From Anthoceros angustus (Eukaryota > Streptophyta > Anthocerotopsida > Anthocerotales > Anthocerotaceae), in contig MU008159.1 in the NCBI GenBank assembly GCA_010909165.1, forward strand, positions 372,001 to 436,000: 64,000 nucleotides of DNA, given 5' to 3'. How positions within the stretch are numbered: position 1 is the first letter of the stretch; each line of letters begins with the position of its first letter. A program made the translations under genes and the position numbers. A model generated the notes under the pieces. The model searched no databases. It saw only the letters and a program-made list of their open reading frames with translations, and was not told where the DNA came from. Below, in pieces: positions 21,079-33,830 of this stretch.

Positions 21079-21270
21079 ATGCGCCGAGGCGAGAAGAGGA
21101 TCAAGATTAAAATTTTAGTCTTGATAAGGATAGGAGAAACTCTTTATGGAGGAAAGCAAGTAAGGATTCCATACTTTGAGACAAGTGTGAGGCAGCGAGT
21201 CGGTTTAAAGATAGGACAAAATGTAGAACCATTTCGATATATTACATTAGCTTGTTCGCAAAGCGGGTAA
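21079..21270 (+). CDS. Module D frame, unrecognised (63 codons)
   Basis: The longest open version of module D. It has a basic start (MRRGEKRIKIKILVL), then RIGETLYGGKQVRIPYFETS, then VGLKIGQNVEPFRYITLACS before the stop. The ATG is created at a hypervariable spot and is not shared by other units, so this start is doubtful. Confidence 0.25.
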   Translation: MRRGEKRIKIKILVLIRIGETLYGGKQVRIPYFETSVRQRVGLKIGQNVEPFRYITLACSQSG

Positions 21271-24171
21271 TCAATTGAGGGAGAGAAGATGAAGGGATGT
21301 CGCCACGCTTGCATAGCTCATGGTACCTAAACTACCAGCGAAGCACATCAAAGTTGCCCATGAGCCAAAGTTACACTAAATCGCATGCCACAGCCACCTA
21401 CTTACATTGATGGAAAATATCACCGCGAATGGCAAAATCAATGGACTTGATGTTATTCACTCACCCACACCGAGCTCACAAGATTTCGAGATCATATGCA
21501 CCTTGGAATCTGCTTTGAGTAACTCCTAATACAAACATCAACAATCGGGATGCCGGATTGCCTCGTTCTTGTAGGCCGCTCGCCGCCATACCATTAATGC
21601 ACCACCACCTTGAGGAGATGCGCGGTGTCGTCGAGGCGCCGTCCTTGCGTTAATGGTTTTGTTCTTAGCTCTTGACTTGCGATCGCACCATTTCATGTAC
21701 ACCATGCATCATGCAACATGCGATCAACATACACTAGCATCTCTACGGTATTTATACTATCACTATATGGTCGCTATAAAACCACGATACCATAATTATC
21801 ACGATTATACGGTTGCTACATGACCATACGTACATACATCTTATTGTGTGTATCACATGCCTATGCATACACATTCCACACATGCATTCCTAAGTTCCTA
21901 AGGCACATTCTCCTCGCTGCTTGTGTGCTATGACAATCACGCCACCGGTGCATAGCGTCATGGTACCTAAACTACCAAGAAGAGGATCATTAAAATTTTA
22001 GTCTTCAAAAGGATAGGAGAAACTCTTTATGGAGGAAAGCAAGTAAGGATTCCATACTTTGAGACAAGTGTGAGGCAGTTGGTTTAAAGATAGGACAAAA
22101 TGTAGAACCATTTCGATATATTACATTAGCTTGTTCTGCAAACGGGTAATCAATTGAGGGAGAGAAGATGAAGGGATGTCGCGCCACGCTTGCATAGGTC
22201 ATGGTACCTAAACTACCAAGCACATCAAAGTTGCCCATGAGCCAAAGTTACACTAAATCGCATGCCACCTACTTACATTGATGGAAAATATCACCGAATG
22301 GCAAAATCAATGGACTTGATGTTATTCACTCACCCACAGCAGCGAGCTCACAAGATTTGAGATCATGCCTTGGAATCTGCTTTGAGTAACTCCTAATACA
22401 AACATCAACAATCCGGGATGCCGGATTGCCTCGTTCTTGTAGGCCGCCATACCATTAATGCACCACACCTTGAGGAGATGCGCGCGGTGTCGAGGCGCCG
22501 TCCTTGCGTTAATGGTTTTGTTCTTAGCTCTTGACTTTCTGCGATCGCACCATTTCATGTACACCATGCATCATGCAACATGCGATCAACATACACTAGC
22601 ATCTCTACGGTATTTATACTATCACTATATGGTCGCTATAAAACCACGATACCATAATTATCTGCTATCTGGTTTTACATGACCATACGTACATACATCT
22701 TATTGTGTGTATCACATGCCTATGCATACACATTCCACACACATGCATTCCTAAGTTCCTAAGGCACATTCTCACCTTTCTGCTTGTGTGCTATGACAAC
22801 TATCCGCCACGCATAAGTCAGAGTACCTAAACTACCAAGCACATCAAAGTTGCGCATGAGCCAAAGTTACACTAAATCGCATGCCACAGCCACCTACTTA
22901 CATTCATGGAAAATATCGACACGAATGGCCCCCGCTCAAAGTTGCTGTACTTGTCAAAAGCAGGCACCACTTTGGGCACTCATGGGCAGCACAATCATGA
23001 AAGCCAATCACCGGTTGCTTATCCAACGACAATAAAAGGTACCTAACACGAGATCTCGGTTAGGGTTGAGCCGATTTTCATATGCATGGCTCTCCTCATC
23101 TTGGATTGTGGCTCTGTTTGACTTGTCCAGGCAATGAATGTGCCATAAAACCGCTCCGTTATCATCACTACTCTGAGGAAACTATATATCTCACGGACGT
23201 GCACCATAGGTTGAGAGGTAGTCAGCGCGATGATCATGACTTGCTAAAGAGTGGCAAGCTGCATGGCTTTGTCGATCCATCCCAGTTGCCATGTCGCGAA
23301 GTTGCGATGGATCATAAGAATGGTGAGGCCAAAACACATATATATGCTTTGGTAACATGAAATGAGCAAGCCACATCCTCAAAGATTTCATGTCTCGAGG
23401 AAATTCATCAGCCCCATATCACTAAAGTGACGGGATAGTCATCAAACACCGTGCATAAACATATGGTTTTATGTTTTGCAATACGCATCTTGATTCGCAA
23501 TAGGATGTCTAGACCCATGGGAGAGTTTTATGCCCCGCCTTTGCAACTCAAACATATCCCGATGATTTGTGGGATAATACGCAACCGAGCACTTCATGTG
23601 GCTCATGAGACTCTATATACAACAAATGAGGGGTCTATTTTTGCTGGATATTTCTGGCGTCCTTTGATTACTTTTCTTAATTGCCATAATATATGCAGGA
23701 TGTCAAGATGCACAAGAGGGCTTTTCCTCAACAGTAAAAATAAATGCTATAAAGAAAAGGTACCCCATTGCCCGCATTTGGGCATACACTTGCAAAGTTT
23801 TGCTCCTTGCTCGTGAGCATATGTTGGAACCGTGGCAATATCCATGACACCACATTGCACGATGGATTAATTTTTTCAAACACCGACTCTACCTCAAGTT
23901 GTGATGCTCCCGCATGCACTTGGTATCATAGTGCATGCACACATGCATCCATGCATTATCATGCTTTTGAAAACAGCTTTTGAAAACATCCATAGTCACT
24001 GGCGGTCCTCGGCTCCGACAAGCATGTAGGACCATTTGCACCTATCTATTTAATTAGTCCTTGGTCCTCAACAAGCAAAACCATTTGTGTCTTTGTTCTC
24101 GAGGACTTTTGTACCTTTTTCCATTTATCTTATAGTCTCGGACTTTCGCCAAAACAAACAAACAAACAAAA

Positions 24172-24470
24172 ACCATTTGCCATCTATTGAATTAGTCCTT
24201 GGTCCTTGAAAAGCGATACCATTTGCCATCTATTGAATTAGTCCTTGGTCCTTGAAAAGCAATACCATTTGCCATCTATTAAATTAGTCCTTGGTCCTTG
24301 ACAAGCAATGCCATTTGCAATCTATTTAATTAGTCTTGGGTCCTTGGTCCTTGACAAACAAGACCATTTACTATTTATGTAATTCGTCCTTGGTCCTCGA
24401 CAACCAAGACCAAATGATTTGAAAGCTATTTTTAAATAAGTCCTTGGTCCTCGACATCCAAGACCATTTG
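24172..24470 (+). repeat. 46-bp minisatellite, 3 copies plus diverged copies
   Basis: Three copies at 24172-24309. The third has TATTAAATTAG in place of TATTGAATTAG. Confidence 0.9.
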
Positions 24471-24666
24471 CTTAATGTCAAAATAACTATCTAGCTAGCT
24501 ATATATGCATTATACAATACTTTTGTAGCCATGCCATAACATTGTCTTGCTCGATTGTCTAGTGGAAGAGGTAGGACAGTGAGTTCTTGCGAGATCATTC
24601 TCCAAGGAGGACCACTGCCACCCACGATCTAATGCAGAGAGAGGCGAGGGTATACCGGAATACATT

Positions 24667-27600
24667 ATGATGGATCCGGGCGCCGGGGCGTATGTGGAGG
24701 TGCGAAGGAGGCCGAAGAGCTAGTGTTGGAGCGAGGCGCGGTGGAGGCGCAAGTGCAGCAGTGGAGGCGCAACGCAAGCGCAGGAAGGCGCACGTGGAGG
24801 AGCAACAAGCAGTGCGTCACACAGTGGATCCGGCGGAGCTGGGATGGAGCTGGAGCGCGATATCAACCCCTGGTCATGCTTGCTCATGACCGCAGATGTT
24901 GTCTCAATAGGCGCAGGCGTAGGACAATTTTCCCATCCGAGTTGGAATTTGGCCATCCGCAGAGACACCCGAGATGCACCTCAAATTAGCAATAGGAGTA
25001 GAGATCCACTTTACAGGGGCCCATACGACTACGAGTTCCACATTCAAATGGGCACGTTCGGGGACTCCACCCTAGGAGCCCGGGGCCGGCGCTTGGGAGC
25101 GCAACCCTTAGTAGCCCAACCCTTGAGGCCGAACCCTTGGGCCCGAGCCCTTGGAACCTAAGCCCCATGCTGGAGCTAGGTGTGTCGTGGATTGCCACAC
25201 TCTTGTGTGTACTCTTTTGAGAGTAATTAATTGAGCATCAAAGTGGTTAGTACATGGCCCGCTACTTGGAGGCCTAGTGTCGTGTTTTGTAATAATCTTG
25301 TTATTTATAAAATAAAGTTCCACTCCATAACAAAACAACACAAAAAGTTCCTTCTATTTTATGAGATTCCTCAAGTTCCTTGGGTCCGAATGTATTGACG
25401 AGAACCTAAGCGTGTGTTGCTTGCAACGTATGATATAGTAAGTATCTACGCTTTGAGGAGATATCATGCTATAGTTAGTCTAACGAGATGTTGTTGTGGG
25501 TACAATTAGCCCTTGTCGCCTTCTTTAACTCATCTTCCTAAGAAAGAAAAACAATTACAGACTTTCTAAGCACGTGCGCCGAGGCGTACCAAGAAGAGGA
25601 TCAACAGATTAAAATTTTAGTCTTAGCGAAGGATAGGAGAAACTCTTTATGGAGGAAAGCAAGTAAGGATTCCATACTTTGAGACAAGTGTGAGGCAGAA
25701 TTCGGTTTAAAGATAGGACAAAATGTAGAACCATTTCGATATATTACATTAGCTTGTTCGCAAGCGGGTAATCAATTGAGGAGAGAAGATGAAGGGATGT
25801 CGCGCCCGCTTACGCCATTTGTCATGGTACCTAAACTACCAATGTAAGCACATCAAAGTTGCCCATGAGCCAAAGTTACACTAAATCGCATGCCACAGCC
25901 ACCTACTTACATTGATGGAAAATATCACCGAATGGCAAAATCAATGGACTTGATGTTATTCACTCACCCACAGACGAAGCTCACAAGATTTCGAGATACA
26001 TGTACGCACCTTGGAATCTCACTTTGAGTAACTCCTAATACAAACATCAACAATCCGGGATGCGGATTGCCTACAGATGTAGGCGCCAGCCATACCATTA
26101 ATGCACCACCGCCACCTTGAGGAGATGCCGCGGTGTCGTCGGCGCCGTCCTTGCGTTAATGGTTTTGTTCTTAGCTCTTGACTTTACTGATGCGCACCAT
26201 TTCATGTACACCATGCATCATGCAACATGCGATCAACATACACTAGCATCTCTACGGTATTTATACTATCACTATATGGTCGCTATAAAACCACGATACC
26301 ATAATTATACGGTTGCTCGGTTGCTACATGACCATACGTACATACATCTTATTGTGTGTACTCTTTTGAGAGTAATTAATTGAGCATCAAAGTGGTTAGT
26401 ACATGGCCCGCTACTTGGAGGCCTAGTGTCGTGTTTTGTAATAATCTTGTTATTTATAAAATAAAGTTCCACTCCATAACAAAACAACACAAAAAGTTCC
26501 TTCTATTTTATGAGATTCCTCAAGTTCCTTGGGTCCGAATGTATTGAGAACCTAAGCCGTGTGTTGCGCGTATGATATAGTAAGTATCTACGCTTTGAGG
26601 AGATATCATGCTATAGAATGTGTTTCAACTAGATGTTGTGGGTACAATTAGCCCTTGTCGCCTTCTTTAACTCATCTTCCTAAGAAAGAGAAAACAATTA
26701 CAGACTTTCTAAGCACGTCGCATGCACTCAAGAAGAGGATCAGCAAAATTTTAGTCTTGAAGGATAGGAGAAACTCTTTATGGAGGAAAGCAAGGATTCC
26801 ATACTTTGAGACAAGTGTGAGGCAGAATTCGGTTTAAAGATAGGACAAAATGTAGAACCATTTCGATATATTACATTAGCTTCAAAACGGTAATCAATTG
26901 AGGAGAGAAGATGAAGGGATGTCGCGCTACGCTTGCATAGTGTATGGTACCTAAACTACCAATGTATACATCAAAGTTGCCCATGAGCCAAAGTTACACT
27001 AAATCGCATGCCCCGCCACCTACTTACATTGATGGAAAATATCACCGCGAATGGCAAAATCAATGGACTTGATGTTATTCACTCACCCACACCGAGAAGC
27101 TCACAAGATTTCGAGAGATGTCCGCACCTTGGAATCTCCGCTTTGAGTAACTCCTAATACAAACATCAACAATCCGGGATGCGGATTGCCTCTGTTCTTG
27201 TAGGCGCCATCACGCCATACCATTAATGCACCCCACCTTGAGGAGATGCGGTGTCGTCGAGGCGCCGCCCTTGCGTTAATGGTTTTGTTCTTAGCTCTTG
27301 ACTTTCGCGACGCACCATTTCATGTACACCATGCATCATGCAACATGCGATCAACATACACTAGCATCTCTACGGTATTTATACTATCACTATATGGTCG
27401 CTATAAAACCACGATACCATAATTATACTCGCTATACTTGCTGTTACATGACCATACGTACATACATCTTATTGTATCACATGCCTATGCATACACATTC
27501 CACACACATGCATTCCTAAGTTCTAAGGCACATTCTCCGCTCGCTTGTGTGCTATGACAATCACACGCCACGTGCATAGGCATTTGGTACCTAAACTACC

Positions 27601-29432
27601 ATGAGCACATCAAAGTTGCGCATGAGCCAAAGTTACACTAAATCGCATGCCACGCCAACATTCATGGAAAATATCGGTGCAGAATGCTCAAAGTTTGTAC
27701 TTGTCAAAAAGCAGAGCACCACTTTGGGCACTCATGGGCAGCACAATCATGAAAGCCAATCACCGCTTGCTTATCCAACGACAATAAAAGGTACCTAACA
27801 CGGATGCGGTTAGGGTTGAGCCGATTTTCATATGCATGGCTCTCCTCATCTTGGATTGTGGCTCTGTGACTTGTCCAGCAATGAATGTGCGAACCGCTCC
27901 GTTATCATCACTACTCGAGTCCGAAACTATATATCTCACGCGGGCGTGCACCATAGGTTGAGAGGTAGTCAGCGCATATGATCATGACTTGCCGCTAAAG
28001 AGTGGCAAAGCGCTGCATGGCTTTGTCGGTCATCCCAAGTTGCCATGTCGCAAGTTGAGATCATAAGAATGGTGAGGCCACCAAACACATATATGCTGCT
28101 TTGGTAACATGAAAATGAGCAAGCCACATCCTCAAAGATTTCATGTCTCGAGGAAATTCATCAGCCCCATATCACTAAAGTGGAGGATAGTCATCAAACA
28201 CGGTGCATAAACATATGGTTTTATGTTTTGCACGCATCTTCGATTCGCAATAGGATGTCTAGACCCATGGGAGAGTTTTATGCCCCTTTGCAACTCAAAC
28301 ATATCCCGATGATTTGTGGGATAATACGCAACCGAGCACTTCATGTGGCTCATGAGACTCTATATACAACAAGAACGAGGGGTCTATTTTTGCTGGATAT
28401 TTGCGTCCTTTGATTACTTTTTCTTAATTGCCATAATATATGCAGGATGTCAAGATGCACAAGAGGGCTTTTCCTCAACGAAAAATAAATGCTATAAAGA
28501 AAAGGTACCCCATTGCCCGCATTTGGGCATACACTTGCAAAGTTTTGCTCCTTGCTCGTGAGCATATGTTGGAACCGTGGCAATATCCATGACACCACAT
28601 TGCACTGGATTAATTTTTTCAAACACCGACTCTACCTCAAGTTGTGATGCTCCCGCATGCACTTGGTATCATAGTGCATGCACACATGCATCCATGCATT
28701 ATCATGCTTTTGAAAACATACATAGTCACTGGCATCCGGCCTCGACAAGCATGTAGGACCATTTGCACCTATCTATTTAATTAGTCCTTGGTCCTCAACA
28801 AGCAAAACCATTTGTGTCTTTGTTCTCGAGGACTTTTGTACCTTTTCCATTTATCTTATAGTCTCTCGGACTTTAAAAACAAACAAACAAACAAACAAAA
28901 CCATTTGCCATCTATTGAATTAGTCCTTGGTCCTTGAAAAGCGATACCATTTGCCATCTATTGAATTAGTCCTTGGTCCTTGAAAAGCAATACCATTTGC
29001 CATCTATTGAATTAGTCCTTGGTCCTTGAAAAGCAATACCATTTGCCATCTATTGAATTAGTCCTTGGTCCTTGACAAGCAATGCCATTTGCAATCTATT
29101 TAATTAGTCTTGGGTCCTTGGTCCTTGACAAACAAGACCATTTACTATTTTATGTAATTCGTCCTTGGTCCTCGACAACCAAGACCAAATGATTTGAAAA
29201 GCTATTTTTAATAAGTCCTTGGTCCTCGACATCCAAGACCATTTGCTTAATGTCAAAATAACTATCTAGCTAGCTATATATGCATTATACAATACTTTAG
29301 GTAGCCATGCCATAACATTGTCTTGCTCGATTGTCTAGTGGAAGAGGTAGGACGAGTTCTTAGATAATTCTCCAAGGAGGACCACGCGCCACCCACCCAT
29401 CTAGTCTGGTAGAGGCGGTATACGAATACATT
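24667..29432 (+). repeat. Array unit U3, with a B-C return after a template jump
   Basis: B, C, D, X1 (25827) and part of the X1-X2 interval. At 26352-26360 (shared TTGTGTGTA) the sequence leaves CTTATTGTGTGTATCACATGC and enters TCTTGTGTGTACTCTTTTG of module C. C-D-X1 therefore appears again (X1 at about 26945), followed by X2 (about 27587) and the usual run. Module B is frame-broken (24692-25161 pieces). Length 4766 bp. Confidence 0.85.
28900..29244 (+). repeat. 46-bp minisatellite, 4 copies plus diverged copies
   Basis: Four copies at 28900-29083, directly after a (CAAA)n tract. Confidence 0.9.
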
Positions 29433-31525
29433 ATGATGGATCCGGCGGCAGCGAGGATGCGTATGTGGAGGTGCGAAGGCCGAAGAGCTAGTGTTGGGCG
29501 GTAGCGGTGGAGCGCGGGAGGCATGCGGTGCGGTGGGCGCAAGCGCAGTGGCGCACGTGGAGGAGCAACAACAGCGGCGTCACGGGTGGATCCGGCGGAG
29601 CTGGGATGGAGCTGGAGCGAGTATCAACCCCGGTCATGCTTGCTCATGACCCGCAGATGTTGTCTCTCAATAGGCACGGTGGCCAGGACAATTTTCCCAT
29701 CCAGAGTTGCGAATTTGGCCATCCCTGCAGACACCAGATGCACCCTCAAATTAGCAATAGGAGTAGAGATCCACTGGGGCCCATACGACGAGAGTTCCAC
29801 ATTCAAATGGGCGTTCGGGGACTCCACCCTAGGAGCCCGGGGCGGCGCTTGGGAGCGCAACCCTTAGTAGCCCAACCCTTGAGGCCGAACCCTTGAGCCC
29901 GACCCTTGGAACCTAAGCCCGACTCGTGTTACATGTCTCACGGCCGACTATTGGCCGCCGCATGGAATAAGTAAAAAGCATACGCCGAGTCTAAATCGGA
30001 GCTAGGTGTATGCGTGGATTGCCACACTCTTGTGTGTACTCTTTTGAGAGTAATTAATTGAGCATCAAAGTGGTTAGTACATGGCCCGCTACTTGGAGGC
30101 CTAGTGTCGTGTTTTGTAATAATCTTGTTATTTATAAAATAAAGTTCCACTCCATAACAAAACAACACAAAAAGTTCCTTCTATTTTATGAGATTCCTCA
30201 AGTTCCTTGGGTCCGAATGTATTCGAGAACCTAAGCCGTGTGTTGCTTGCAACGTATGATATAGTTGTAAGTATCTACGCTTTGAGGAGATATCATGCTA
30301 TAGTTAGGCGTCTCTAACGAGTTGTTGTGGGTACAATTAGCCCTTGTCGTCTTCTTTAACTCATCTTCCTAAGAAAGAAAAACAATTACAGACTTTCTAA
30401 GCACGTAGTGCATTTGCAGTGAGACCAAGAAGAGGATCGGTGCATTAAAATTTTAGTCTTCAAATAAGGATAGGAGAAACTCTTTATGGAGGAAAGCAAG
30501 TAAGGATTCCATACTTTGAGACAAGTGTGAGGCAGCGATTGGTTTAAAGATAGGACAAAATGTAGAACCATTTCGATATATTACATTAGCTTGTTGCCTG
30601 CGGGTAATCAATTGAGGGAGAGAAGATGAAGGGATGTCGCGCCTACTTGCCATAGTCATGGTACCTAAACTACCAAAGCACATCAAAGTTGCCCATGAGC
30701 CAAAGTTACACTAAATCGCATGCCACACCTACTTACATTCATGGAAAATATCGGCCGAATGGCAAAAATCAATGGACTTGATGTTATTCACTCACCACAC
30801 CATGTGAAGCTCACAAGATTTCGAGATCCGTATGCACCTTGGAATCTCGCTTTGAGTAACTCCTAATACAAACATCAACAATCCGGGATGCGGATTGCCT
30901 CTGTTCTTGTAGGCTCGCGCCATACCATTAATGCACCTGCCACCTTGAGGAGATATCATGCTATAGTTAGTACTCTAACGAGTTGTTGTGGGTACAATTA
31001 GCCCTTGTCGTCTTCTTTAACTCATCTTCCTAAGAAAGAGAAAACAATTACTTTTCTAAGCGTGGTGCGCCGGTAGACCAAGAAGAGGATCGGTGCATTA
31101 AAATTTTAGTCTTCAAGGATAGGAGAAACTCTTTATGGAGGAAAGCAAGTAAGGATTCCATACTTTGAGACAAGTGTGAGGCAGCGAATTCGGTTTAAAG
31201 ATAGGACAAAATGTAGAACCATTTCGATATATTACATTAGCTTGTTCGCAAACGGGTAATCAATTGAGGAGAGAAGATGAAGGGATGTCGCCCGCATAGC
31301 CATAGTCATGGTACCTAAACTACCAAAGCACATCAAAGTTGCCCATGAGCCAAAGTTACACTAAATCGCATGCCCCGCCACCTACTTACATTCATGGAAA
31401 ATATCATGAATGGCAAAAATCAATGGACTTGATGTTATTCACTCACCCACTGGCTAAGCTCACAAGATTTGAGATCCGTATATACTTGGAATCTCGCTTT
31501 GAGTAACTCCTAATACAAACATCAA

Positions 31526-31546
31526 CAATCCGGGATGCCCGGATTG
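31526..31546. other. 9-bp-arm palindrome in the X1-X2 interval
   Basis: CAATCCGGG and CCCGGATTG flank ATG. The intact form also occurs at about 43505, 44153 and 44800. Other units show shortened versions, for example AATCCGGATGCCGGATT. Confidence 0.6.
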
Positions 31547-33042
31547 CCTCTGTTCTTGTAGGCCGCCACGCCATACCATTAATGCACCTGCCACCTTGAG
31601 GAGATGCGCGGTGTCGTCGAGGCGTCCTTGCGTTAATGGTTTTGTTCTTAGCTCTTGACTTTCCGCGACGCACCATTTCATGTACACCATGCATCATGCA
31701 ACATGCGATCAACATACACTAGCATCTCTACGGTATTTATACTATCACTATATGGTCGCTATATAACCACGATACCATAATTATACTCGCTATACGGTTG
31801 CTACATGACCATACGTACATACATCTTATTGTGTGTATCACATGCCTATGCATACACATTCCACACATGCATTCCTAAGTTCCTAAGGCACATTCTCCCG
31901 CTCGCTTGTGTGCTATGACAATCACACGCACAGTACATAAACATCATGGTACCTAAACTACCAACAGAAGCACATCAAAGTTGCGCATGAGCCAAAGTTA
32001 CGCTAAACCGCATGCCCTGGCCACCTACTTACATTCATGGAAATTATCAGGCACGAATGGCCCCCCTGCTCAAAGTTGGGGCTGTACTTGTCAAAAACGG
32101 GAGCACCACTTTGGGCACTCATGGGCAGCACAATCATGAAAGCCAATCACCAGTTGCTTATCCAACGACAATAAAAGGTACCTAACGGATCTGCGGTTAG
32201 GGTTGAGCCGATTTTCATATGCATGGTCTCCTCATCTTGGATTGTGGCTCTGTTTGACTTGTCGAGCAATGATGCGACCGCGGCTCCGTTATCATCACTA
32301 CTCGAGTCCGAAACTATATATCTCACGGACGGCACCATAGGTTGAGAGGTAGTCAGCGCATATGATCATGACTTGCTGCTAAAGAGTGGCAAGCTGCATG
32401 GCTTTGTCGGTCCATCCCAAGTTGCCATGTCGCGAAGTTGCGATGATCATAAGAATGGTGAGGCCATAAACACATATATACCTTTGGTAACATGAAAATG
32501 AGCAAGCCACATCCTCAAAGATTTCATGTCTCGAGGAAATTCATGCCCCATATCACTAAAGTGGAGGATAGTCATCAAACACACGGTGCATAAACATATG
32601 GTTTTATGTTTTGTCGCATCTTCAATTCGCAATAGGATGTCTAGACCCATGGGAGAGTTTTATGCCCCGCCTTTGCAACTCAAACATATCCCGATGATTT
32701 GTGGGATAATACGCAACCGAGCACTTCATGTGGCTCATGAGACTCTATATACAACAAGAACCGAGGGGTCTATTTTTGCTGGATATTTACGTCCTTTGAT
32801 TACTTTTTCTTAATTGCCATAATATATGCAGGATGTCAAGATGCACAAGAGGGCTTTTCCTCACTGTAAAAATAAATGCTATAAAGAAAAGGTACCCCAT
32901 TGCCCGCATTTGGGCATACACTTGCAAAGTTTTGCTCCTTGCTCGTGAGCATATGTTGGAACCGTGGCAATATCCATGACACCACATTGCACGCTGGATT
33001 AATTTTTTCAAACACCGACTCTACCTCAAGTTGTGATGCTCC

Positions 33043-33095
33043 GCATGCACTTGGTATCATAGTGCATGCACACATGCATCCATGCATTATCATGC
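33043..33095. other. CATGCA (RY) cluster, representative copy
   Basis: Within about 50 bp there are repeated CATGCA/TGCATG words (GCATGCACTTGG, GTGCATGCACACATGCATCC, ATGCATTATCATGC). The same cluster is present once per full unit, for example near 19305, 46315 and 60118. Confidence 0.5.
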
Positions 33096-33290
33096 TTTTG
33101 AAAACATACATAGTCACTGGCCTCGGCCTCGACAAGCATGTAGGACCATTTGCACCTATCTATTTAATTAGTCCTTGGTCCTCAACAAGCAAAACCATTT
33201 GTGTCTTTGTTCTCGAGGACTTTTGTACCTTTTTCCATTTATCTTATAGTCTCTCGGACTTTCGCCAAAACAAACAAACAAACAAACAAA

Positions 33291-33629
33291 ACCATTTGCC
33301 ATCTATTGAATTAGTCCTTGGTCCTTGAAAAGCGATACCATTTGCCATCTATTGAATTAGTCCTTGGTCCTTGAAAAGCAATACCATTTGCCATCTATTG
33401 AATTAGTCCTTGGTCCTTGAAAAGCAATACCATTTGCCATCTATTGAATTAGTCCTTGGTCCTTGACAATGCCATTTGCAATCTATTTAATTAGTCTTGG
33501 GTCCTTGGTCCTTGACAAACAAGACCATTTACTATTTATGTAATTCGTCCTTGGTCCTCGACAACCAAGACCAAATGATTTGAAAGCTATTTTTAATAAG
33601 TCCTTGGTCCTCGACATCCAAGACCATTT
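33291..33629 (+). repeat. 46-bp minisatellite, 4 copies plus diverged copies
   Basis: Four copies. The last is shortened (TTGACAAT in place of TTGACAAGCAAT). Confidence 0.9.
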
Positions 33630-33830
33630 GCTTAATGTCAAAATAACTATCTAGCTAGCTATATATGCATTATACAATACTTTAGGTAGCCATGCCATAA
33701 CATTGTCTTGCTCGATTGTCTAGTGGAAGAGGTAGGATGTTCTTGCGAGATAATTCTCCAAGGAGGACCACGGCCGCCACCCACAAAGATCTAGTACCGT
33801 GAGAGACGAGGGTATACACCGGAATACATT

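Larger units (their letters stand above)
20092..24666 (+). repeat. Array unit U2, with an inserted D-X1 duplication
   Basis: B, C, D, X1 (21323) and the X1-X2 interval. Then at 21974-21982 the X2 start (ACTACCAAGAAG) switches to the module D word CCAAGAAGAGGATC (shared ACCAAGAAG), so D-X1 is repeated (X1 at 22203) before X2 at about 22825 and the non-coding run. Module B is frame-broken: the longest piece, 20112-20534, is in a shifted register. Length 4575 bp. Confidence 0.85.
29433..33830 (+). repeat. Array unit U4, with a module C return
   Basis: B, C, D, X1 (30661). At 30945-30954 (shared TTGAGGAGAT) the CACCTTGAGGAGATGCGC context switches to the CTTTGAGGAGATATCATGC context of module C, so D and X1 (31309) recur. 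X2 at about 31947 is the first with the right-block sequence (ACGCTAAACCG). Length 4398 bp. Confidence 0.85.
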
